Origin: Platanthera guangdongensis
Taxonomy: Eukaryota > Streptophyta > Magnoliopsida > Asparagales > Orchidaceae
DNA: 64,000 nucleotides
Assembly (NCBI GenBank): GCA_039583875.1
Contig: CM077149.1
Location: 21,837,194-21,901,193 of the forward strand
Reading direction: 5' to 3'
Below, piece after piece: positions 24,957 to 32,868 of this stretch. The position numbers and the translations under genes are program-made. The notes beneath the pieces are model-generated. The model did not search any database. It was not told the origin of the DNA and saw only the letters and a list, made by a program, of their open reading frames with translations. Position 1 is the stretch's first letter, and every line of letters starts with the position of its first letter.

Positions 24957-25935
24957 GTGTCGACACCCAGAGGGAAAGTGTCGACACTTGAGAAAGCTTG
25001 TGTCGACACCCAGACAAGTAGTGTCGACACTTGAAGAAGATGTGTCGACACCTGGGATGCAGAGTCGACACCAGACATAAACTGTCGACACAAGGAGCTG
25101 TGTCGACACTCAGTGAAGAAGAATGCAGAGAAGCAGTGTCGACACTTAGCAGAAGTGTCGACACCTAGAAGAGCTGTGTCTACACCAGAAAGTGTCGACA
25201 CTTGGAGTTGTGTCGACACTCAGCAAAATTCTGCAGAGACTAAGTGCAAGTGTCGACACTTAGCACAATGTGTCGACACTTAACCAAAAGAGTCAAACCT
25301 TGAAGTATGTGTCGACACTCAGCACAATGTGTCGACACACAACCAAAAGAGTCAACACTTGAAGTATGTGTCGACACTCAGCACAATGTGTCGACACACA
25401 ACCAAAAGAGTCAACACTTGAAGTATGTGTCGACACTCAACACAATGTGTCGACACACAACCAGAAGAGTCAACACTTGAAGAAAGTGTCGACACCCAGC
25501 ACAATGTGTCGACACTCAGTTGAAGACTCAAAGAAAGTGTCGACACATGAAGCTGTGTCGACACTTAGCAAAGAACAGAAATATCTACAAAAATATTCTA
25601 AGTACAAGTGTCGACACTAAGGGAATGTGTCGACACTCAGCTGAAGAATCTATATTGAAGACTTGTGTCGACACCAAGAAGCAGTGTCGACACTTGACAG
25701 TTTCAACACATGAAGATGTGTCGACACAAAGGAGATGTGTCGACACTTAGAAGAATTTAACAAGTTACAGAAGATCAAGTACTTGTGTCGACACTCAATT
25801 CCAAGTGTCGACACCTGAATAAGAATCTGTGTCGAGACATACAAGGAGTTGTGTCGACACCTTGTAGACTTGTGTCGACACTTACACAGCATGTGTCGAC
25901 ATTTGGTCTATAAGTGTCGACACTTAAGAACAGAA
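24957..25935 (+). promoter_or_regulatory. U3 array of GTGTCGACAC palindromes (about 36 copies, near 20-22 bp spacing)
   Basis: Perfect 10-bp palindrome with a SalI core. The first copies start at 24957, 24978, 25000, 25021, 25042, 25062 (GAGTCGACAC), 25082 (CTGTCGACAC) and 25100, i.e. intervals of 21, 22, 21, 21, 20, 20 and 18. Where an interval is about 40, a decayed copy such as GAGTCAACAC or GAGTCAAACC sits midway. Flanks are mostly purine-rich (AGAAG, CAAAAGAG) and not conserved. The array ends upstream of the TATA box, so it lies in U3. It is repeated in the 3' LTR at 36148-37126. Interpretation as protein sites is inference. Confidence 0.9.
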
Positions 25936-26079
25936 AGTCTCGACACTATCTGACAGTTAGAGAATTTCAAGAATTGACTGGATGACGTGACAGCTGCCGT
26001 TCCAGCCAGTCTACAGCACTTGTCAGAGATCTCAGAAGTCAGTTATGAACCGGACCAGCCGGTTACCATGAAGAAGGCC

Positions 26080-26088
26080 TATAAATAG
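26080..26088 (+). promoter_or_regulatory. TATA box of the 5' LTR
   Basis: GCCTATAAATAGGC context, the only strong plant TATA box in the LTR, about 145 bp after the palindrome array and 16 bp after the AACCGG..CCGGTT hairpin. The copy in the 3' LTR is at 37271-37279. Confidence 0.8.
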
Positions 26089-26576
26089 GCACAGACTATT
26101 TACAGAAAAAAAGGTTGTCGTTGTTGTTGTGAAGAGTTAACAGAAGAAGATTAAGTTCTGATTGAGTTCAGATTAATATAAGAGATTTGTTCAAGTGGTT
26201 GCTGATCAAGTTATCCAAGTGATACAAATCAAGAAGATCGTGCTGTCCAACGACAGATCTAAGAAGTTGGAGAGAGAGAGCTCCAATCAAGAATTCAGTC
26301 TTTGGAACTAGGCTGAGAAGAAGGATTCAGAAGCATCTGGATCTTAAGAAGCAGAGGTCAAGGAACAACTGCAGAGGATTCAGACTTATTCAGTTCTACT
26401 CAAGAAGCTTTGAAGGAAGCTAAGTCAGTTTGGATCTATCTGAGTTCTTCCAAGAACTCAGCAAGAAACTCTCAACTCCTCTCTTATTTTCTGAGTTGTT
26501 GAGTTATTTGTTGTAATACTATTTTAACTTGTAGGATCTTTGGATCTGAGTGCATTGTAAGCCTAAATTTATAAAG

Positions 26577-26745
26577 GCTGAGGGTAGGGCTTGATAGCCT
26601 GAGTGTAGGAGTTGAAGAACTCTGAGTGTAGGCCTTGATTGGCTGAGTGTAGGCCTGGGTGGCTGAGTGTAGGCCTTTGTGGCTGAGTGTAGGCTTTGGA
26701 GAAAGCTGAGGTGTAAGGCTTTGGGCCTGAGGTGTAGGAACCTAT
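26577..26745 (+). repeat. Short tandem repeats GGCTGAGTGTAGGCCT in the transcribed part of the LTR
   Basis: CTGAGTGTAGG words recur at intervals of about 20-40 bp, and related GAGGTGTAGG words follow. The same block lies at about 37766-37935 in the 3' LTR. Located between TATA box and PBS, so it would be in the leader RNA. Confidence 0.8.
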
Positions 26746-27023
26746 TTGGGTTCTGAGACAGTGGAGAAGTTTGGCCGAATCTAGTACACTGCTAGATAGG
26801 CGAAGGGGGAAAGTGGATGTACCCAAAGATTGGGGAACCACTATAAATCACTGTATGCTGTGCTGTGAATGTGCTGTGTATGTTTGATTATTGCTGATTG
26901 CTGTAATAGACTACTTAGAAATCTGTGATATAACTGTTTGGCTGCCAACAAAGTTAGAAAAGGATTAGGTCACCTATTCACCCCCCCCCCCCCTCTAGGT
27001 GTTTAGGTACCATATCTTTCAAG

Positions 27024-27034
27024 TGGTATCAGAG
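27024..27034 (+). other. Primer-binding site (tRNA-Met) of the Sirevirus-like element
   Basis: TGGTATCAGAG, 2 bp after the LTR end TTTCA. Confidence 0.95.
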
Positions 27035-27137
27035 GGAGGTTCCTCAAAACAAGGACTAACAGTCTAAGGAGATCCTGTTTGGCAGAAACAGTATAAGTCA
27101 GAAAACAGATTCAAGAAATTCAAGAACTTCAAGAAAC

Positions 27138-29180
27138 ATGGGTTCTTATGAGAATCACAAAGAGTTGGTTTCCATGAAGTTACCCATATGCAGGAAGGAG
27201 ATCTTTGGAATCTGGAAAGAGAGGGTAAGGCTATTTATGGAAGCCTCTGACCCTAGAATATACATCACAGTAAAGGAAGGGCCTTATGTGCCAATGAAGA
27301 TTTCAGTATTGGATGCAAATCAGAGTACTCCAAAGGATTTCTCTGAGATGACCAAGGATGAAATTGTCCTAGCCACTATGGACAAGAGGGCACAAAACAT
27401 AATAGTGAGTGTCATTGATGATGCAACTTTTCAGAACTTAATTCACTGTAAAACAGCAAAAGAAATGTGGGATACCCTCATTGTCTATATGGAAGGTTCT
27501 GAAGAAGTTAGGCAAGATAGGAAGTCCTTGCTTAATCAAGAGTATGAGAGCTTTAGGCAAGGAAAGGGAGATAGCATCACTGAATGCTACAAGAAGTTCT
27601 ATAGAATAGTTAATGAACTCATGTCTTATGGAAGAGAGTTCACTAACTATGAACTAAATGACAAGTTCTTAAGGTCCCTAACCAAAGATTGGGACACCAA
27701 GATCTGTGCCATAAGAGAAATGGCCAAGTTGGGGGAAATTCCTCCTCCCACACTGTTGGGAAAGCTATTATCTTATGAAATGCAGTTAACAGTAAGAAAA
27801 GAGGAGGAGAAGTCAACAAGGACTGAGCACAAAGAAAGGACTGTTGCTTTCAAGACAGAAGTTCCCAGAAAGAGCAGGAATAAGTCTTCAACTCCACCTC
27901 CAGAAGTAGTTGAATCAGAGTCTGATGAGTCTATAAGCACAAAGTCTAAGAGCAGTGAAAGTGATGAAGACTTTGCTGCTTTCACCAGGCACTTTCAGAA
28001 GTTTTTGAAAAAGAAACAGTGGAGGTCAAGGCCTTCTACATCTCAAGGAAAGGAAGACTCTTATCAGAAAAAGAGGTCTTCAAAGTATGACAAGAAAAGG
28101 ACAAAATCAAGCAGGGCAACTAGTTCAAAGATTGTTTGCTATTGCTGCAATAGACAGGGTCATGTCATTGCTGATTGTCCTGAGAAAAGAAAAGAATCCA
28201 GTGACAGGAAAAAGACTCACTTCAAAGGGAAGAAAGAGAAGTCTTTTGTTGCCAAGAATGAGAAGACTCTTTCAGATATTTCTTCTTCAGACACTGATAC
28301 TGATGCTGAAGCCTACATAGGGCTATTTGCTGAAGAAGAAGAAGAAGACTTCATACAGATCTTGGAGTCAATTTATGAACAAGAAGACAGTCATTGCCAA
28401 GGACTAATGGCTTTGACAGAGAGTGCCAAGATCCTGGAGCAGCCAGGACCTAGTCAGGTACAAAGTCCAACTCTAAGTTCAGTTTCTTGTTCTAGTTCAG
28501 AATCAGAATCATCTTCATCAAATGATGGAAGTGGTTCTGAGTCTGAGGATGATATTCATCAGCTTATAGATGAATATAAGGTGCTGTTACAGGCTTATAA
28601 GAAAAGCAAGTCCCTTGCCAAAAGTCAGGCAAAGGAGATTGCTGATCTCAAGGCTGCTGCAACAGAATTTAAGAAGCAATTTGATCAAAAACTGAATGAG
28701 GTAGCTAGGCTGAAACACATTACAGTGATTCAGATGGGTACTATCACATTTAAGAATGATCAAATTAAGAAACTGGAGACAAATCTTCAGAAAGAGAGAG
28801 AACTGGTTACAAAGTTTTCAAAGCCTAAATCAGTTCTACCTTTGATTGATGATTTTACTCATCACAAAGGTAAGGCTGGACTGGGTTTTGTTAAACCTGC
28901 CAGGACTGTTCAGGATCAGTCCAAGCCCAAGGGCAAGGCCCCAACATTCAATAAGTCAGCTGCAGTTAAGACAGCAAAGTCTGTACCTAAGCAAAGGTAC
29001 AATAAGTTTGAATGTTGGTGTTGTGGCAAGGTTGGCCACTTTGCCTTGGATTGTTGGCACAATGGAAGTGCCAAAGGGAGAAGCAAGCTACCTGGTGGAA
29101 AGCCAGTAGGTAGCTGTGTCATGTTGCAAACTAACAATCACCAAGGATCCAAGTTTACTTTGGGTTCTAAGGTTCATTAA
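27138..29180 (+). CDS. Gag polyprotein of the Sirevirus-like element (680 aa, two CCHC knuckles)
   Basis: Forms the virus-like particle that packages element RNA. The N-terminus (MGSYENHKELVSMKLP) leads into a UBN2-type gag core at about residues 50-215 (KEMWDTLIVY, SYGREFTNYELNDKFLRSL, SYEMQLTVRKEEEK). A Ser/Glu-rich linker follows. The first knuckle CYCCNRQGHVIADC is near residue 334. Then come an acidic stretch, a coiled coil at about 490-560 (LLQAYKKSKSLAKSQAKEI), a basic segment, and a second knuckle CWCCGKVGHFALDC near residue 624. Two knuckles far apart are unusual for copia gag. The frame is uninterrupted. It ends with TAA in the same frame as pol, 6 bases before the next ATG-led frame. 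The start is the first ATG after the PBS with gag-like sequence directly behind it. Confidence 0.93.
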   Translation: MGSYENHKELVSMKLPICRKEIFGIWKERVRLFMEASDPRIYITVKEGPYVPMKISVLDANQSTPKDFSEMTKDEIVLATMDKRAQNIIVSVIDDATFQNLIHCKTAKEMWDTLIVYMEGSEEVRQDRKSLLNQEYESFRQGKGDSITECYKKFYRIVNELMSYGREFTNYELNDKFLRSLTKDWDTKICAIREMAKLGEIPPPTLLGKLLSYEMQLTVRKEEEKSTRTEHKERTVAFKTEVPRKSRNKSSTPPPEVVESESDESISTKSKSSESDEDFAAFTRHFQKFLKKKQWRSRPSTSQGKEDSYQKKRSSKYDKKRTKSSRATSSKIVCYCCNRQGHVIADCPEKRKESSDRKKTHFKGKKEKSFVAKNEKTLSDISSSDTDTDAEAYIGLFAEEEEEDFIQILESIYEQEDSHCQGLMALTESAKILEQPGPSQVQSPTLSSVSCSSSESESSSSNDGSGSESEDDIHQLIDEYKVLLQAYKKSKSLAKSQAKEIADLKAAATEFKKQFDQKLNEVARLKHITVIQMGTITFKNDQIKKLETNLQKERELVTKFSKPKSVLPLIDDFTHHKGKAGLGFVKPARTVQDQSKPKGKAPTFNKSAAVKTAKSVPKQRYNKFECWCCGKVGHFALDCWHNGSAKGRSKLPGGKPVGSCVMLQTNNHQGSKFTLGSKVH

Positions 29181-29186
29181 TTTGTT

Positions 29187-32100
29187 TTGCAGGTGAATCC
29201 AAGTGGCCATACCCCAACATGGTACTTGGATAGTGGATGTTCCAGACATATGACTGGAACAAGGGGACTACTGAAGGACTATATTCCAATCAAAAATGGT
29301 CCTAAAGTGACCTTTGGTGGTTCTGAAAAAGGAATCATCAAAGGATTTGGTAACATTTCTTCAAACCTTGTTACCATTACTCAAGTGGCTTATGTTAAAG
29401 GGTTGAAACACAACCTTATAAGTATAAGTCAGTTAAGTGATGTAGGGTATGACATCTCATTTGTTAAAAATGGTTGTCATATCAAGAGGTCAAGTGATCA
29501 AGAGATTATTTTGACAGGATATAGAAAGAGGAATGTCTACTGTCTAGACATTATGATTGAGAACAATGGTTCTCTTGTTTGTCTTGTAGCTGATGAGACA
29601 GTCTCTCATTGTGTCAAGTGGCACAAGAGGCTAGCTCATCTTAACTACAAGACTATTAGCAAACTCTTTAGCAAAGAGTTAGTGAGGAATGGTCCTCAAG
29701 TTAAGTGTGTTAAAGATGGTATTTGCTCAGCTTGTCAAAAGGGCAAGCAGACTAAATCCACCTTTAGAAGCATAGATAACAAAGATGCTGTGAGGTGTTT
29801 ATACCTCTTGCATATGGATCTATTTGGTCCAATGCCAGTTCACAGCTTAGGTAGGAAGGTCTATACCTTTGTAATTGTTGATGACTACTCAAGGTTTTCC
29901 TGGGTGTTCTTCTTAAGGCAGAAATCTGAAACACCTAGTGTCTTCTACAGCTTTGTCAAGCAAATTCAGAATGAACTAAATAGTACTGTGGTCAAAATTA
30001 GAAGTGACCATGGTACTGAGTTTCAGTCTGAAAGCATGACAAAACTATGTGAAGACTTTGGGATATTTCAAGAATTCTCTTCACCTAGAACACCTCAGCA
30101 AAATGACATTGCTGAAAGGAAGAATAGGACCTTGATAGAGGCTGGTAGAACCCTACTAAGTGATACTTCACTGCCAGAGTATTTCTGGGCTGAAGCAGTT
30201 AACACTGCATGCCATGTTATAAATAGGGCTACCATCACTAAAAGGCTAAACAAGACCCCCTATGAAGTTGTGAAAGGCAGGAAATCAAATCTATCCTATT
30301 TTAGGATCTTTGGTTGCAAATGCTTCATACTTAACAATGGGAAGTCTTACATAACTAAGTTTGCTGCCAAGTCCCAAGAGGGAATTTTTGTTGGGTACAG
30401 CAACAATAGTAAGGCTTATAGAGTATACAACTTGACTACACAAGTTGTAGAGGAGACTGTGCATGTAGTTTTTGATGAGACTAAACTTATTAACAATGAG
30501 TTGTCTAGCAATGTATGCAGCCCCACAGGTTTGACAAAGAGATTGGACAAGCTTACTATAGAAGAGATGCCTGCTGCAAGACAGCAAGTAGAAGGCAATA
30601 GCAGTTGTCCAGGGGGAGAACTACATGTACCAATAGCTGAAGAAATACAAGAAGTACAGCATGATGCAGATGCTGAAGAAGTTCAACCTGAAGTTAGGAT
30701 GCCACCAGCCAACAGGCATCTAAGAGATCATCCAGTAGAGCTGATTATTGGAGATCCAAGACAAAGAGTTCAAACAAGGAGCAGAAATCAGGATGATGCA
30801 ATCTATTCCAGCTTTTTGTCTCAAGTTGAACCTAAAAGATTTGAAGAAGCAATACAAGATCCACAATGGACTGAAGCTATGCAAGAAGAGCTAAATCAGT
30901 TCAAGAGATGCAAGGTGTGGGAATTGGTTCCAAAACCTAAATACCACAATGTTATAGGAACTAAGTGGATCTACAGAAACAAGTTAGATGAACAAGGGGT
31001 CATCATTTAGAATAAAGCAAGACTGGTTGCAAAAGGATATAGGCAAGAAGAAGGTATTGATTTTGATCAAACCTTTGCCCTAGTAGCCAGACTGGAGGCC
31101 ATAAGGATGTTCTTGGCCTATGCAACCTATCAAGGATTCAAGGTTTACCAGATGGATGTCAAGTCAGCATTCTTAAATGGTAATCTTAAAGAAGAAGTCT
31201 ATGTGGAGCAGCCTTCAGGTTTTGTTGATCCAACTCTACCTCATTATGTCTATAGACTTAGGAAAGCTTTGTATGGGTTAAAGCAAGCTCCTAGAGCTTG
31301 GTATGAAACCCTATCTAGTTTCCTCATTGAGAACAAGTTCTCAAGGGGGAAAATAGATAAGACTCTATTCCTTAGGGAATCTAGAGGCAAAGTCATACTT
31401 GTCCAAATATGTGTAGATGACATTATATTTGGGTCTATTGAAAGCAGCCTTTGCAAAAAGTTTGCAAAACTTATGCAAGGTCAGTTTGAAATGAGTAGTA
31501 TGGGAGAGCTGAAGTTTTTCTTGGGTCTCCAAGTTAAACAGACTGAAAGTGGTTTGTCCATTTGTCAGTCCAAGTTCACCCTAGAACTCATAAGGAAGTA
31601 TGGTATGGATTCATCCAGCACCATGAAGACTCCTATGGGGTCAAGTATGTCTCTTAGCAAGGATGATGCAGGGAAACCTGTGGATGAAACCTTGTATAGA
31701 GGGATAGTTGGCTCCCTATTGTACTTAACTGCTAGTAGACCAGACATCATGTATGCTACATGTGTTTGTGCCAGGTATCAAGCCTGCCCCAAAGAGTCTC
31801 ACTTGACTGCAGTCAAGAGAATTTTGAGATATCTAAAGGGCACTCCCTATCTAGGCCTCTGGTACCCTAGGAATGGAGACTTTGATCTAACAGGTTATTC
31901 AGATGCAGACTTTGCAGGATGCAAAGAGGATAGAAAGAGCACTACTGGAACCTGTCAATTCCTAGGTGGAAGACTAATTTCATGGAGCAGCAAAAAGCAG
32001 ACTAGTGTGGCTATCTCCACAGCTGAGTCAGAGTATGTAGCTGCAGGAAGTTGCTGTGCTCAACTTCTATGGATTCAACATCAGCTAGTGGACTATGGAT

Positions 32101-32354
32101 TTCAGGTAAGTAGAACTCCACTCTTCTGTGATTCTACAAGTGCTATTTCAATAGCTAACAACCCTGTATCTCATAGTAGAACAAAATATATTGAGATTAA
32201 ATATCACTTTCTTAGGGAGCATGTAGAAAGAAATGATATTGCACTTGAATATGTTAAAACTGATAATCAGATAGCTGACATGTTTACTAAGCCCTTAGAA
32301 GAAGCTAAGTTCAATAGATTCAAAATTGAACTAGGTATGATAAACTTAGACTAA
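29187..32354 (+). pseudogene. Pol of the Sirevirus-like element, one in-frame TAG
   Basis: Protease WYLDSGCSRHMTG (residues about 12-24); GAG-pre-integrase with HKRLAHLNYK .. CSACQKGKQ; integrase core LHMDLFGP, KIRSDHGTEF and QQNDIAERKNR. The linker ends TRSRNQDDAIYSSFLSQ; RT follows with GTKWIYRNKLDEQGVII, then TAG at 31008-31010 where the family has a basic residue. The same frame then continues [34 protein letters not shown], the catalytic [10 protein letters not shown] and RNase H ([41 protein letters not shown]). It ends [13 protein letters not shown]. Features are those of Maximus/SIRE copia pol. Everything except the single stop is intact. Confidence 0.93.
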
Positions 32355-32387
32355 GTTTACAGACTAGAAAATTGACTAAGTAAAAAG

Positions 32388-32740
32388 GTGTCGACACATA
32401 GACAAGTCTATGTCGACACAGAATAGTGGTATCGACACTTCAGGAAAAACGTGTCGACACATCTAGGAATGTAGTGTCGACACTTCAGAATGTTAGTGTC
32501 GACACATGTCAAGTAGGTGTCGACACATCCAATATGGTGTCGACACTTATGTTTTACTCAGAATTTTCTAAGTAAAGTCTCGACGATGTGTCGAGTTATG
32601 TTGTGTCGACACATAACCAAGTGTCGACACATATTATCTGTTGACTAAACTTGTGTCGACACATGTGTGTCGAGACATTATAAGTCAGTGTCGACACTTA
32701 TTGCCAGTGTCGACACATGTTAAGCTAGCTGTCCCGCCTG
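32388..32740 (+). promoter_or_regulatory. Internal array of GTGTCGACAC palindromes upstream of the third ORF
   Basis: Starts at 32388, 32410, 32429 (GTATCGACAC), 32451, 32474, 32496, 32517 and 32537: intervals 22, 19, 22, 23, 22, 21 and 20. Further copies run to about 32725. Two more half-conserved copies (about 32788 and 32826) lie after the TATA box. Same motif and spacing as the LTR array, but the linkers differ, so it is not simply a recent copy of LTR sequence. Confidence 0.88.
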
Positions 32741-32762
32741 TTCACCTTCAAAATCAGAAAGG

Positions 32763-32771
32763 TATAAATAG
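32763..32771 (+). promoter_or_regulatory. TATA box of an internal promoter for the third ORF
   Basis: GGTATAAATAGGG, 106 bp before the ATG at 32869 and directly after the palindrome array. This repeats the order array, TATA, transcript seen in the LTR. The leader is C/T- and A-rich, as in plant 5' UTRs. Confidence 0.65.
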
Positions 32772-32868
32772 GGTTCTATCTTTGATTGTCGACACGCTTT
32801 CAAAGTTTCGAGACCAAAACTCTTGTGTCGACATTTCTCTCTTCTAAAGACAAATTCTCCAAACCCTA

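Larger units (their letters stand above)
24812..27021 (+). repeat. 5' LTR of the Sirevirus-like element (2210 bp)
   Basis: TGTTGGGTACATTGG .. CATATCTTTCA. From the left: 150 bp of leader, an array of about 36 GTGTCGACAC palindromes (24957-25935), a hairpin AACCGG-ACCAG-CCGGTT (26048-26064), and a TATA box (26080-26088). A run of GGCTGAGTGTAGGCC repeats follows (about 26577-26745), then the U5 end CACCTATTC-C(n)-TCTAGGTG. The last pairs as CACCTA/TAGGTG around a poly-C run. Confidence 0.95.

Noticed and set aside
24915..25892. Open frames reading repeated Ser-Val-Asp-Thr or Cys-Arg-His in the LTRs (also 36106-37083)
   Set aside because: They are translations of the GTGTCGACAC array in several frames on both strands, not genes.
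24957..25935. Regular short repeats with spacers, superficially CRISPR-like
   Set aside because: The repeat is only a 10-bp palindrome, spacers are about 11 bp and degenerate, and the context is a plant LTR; no cas genes.
28868..29192. Intron from GTAAGG in gag to TTTGTTTTGCAG before pol
   Set aside because: Splicing would put pol out of frame and remove the second zinc knuckle.
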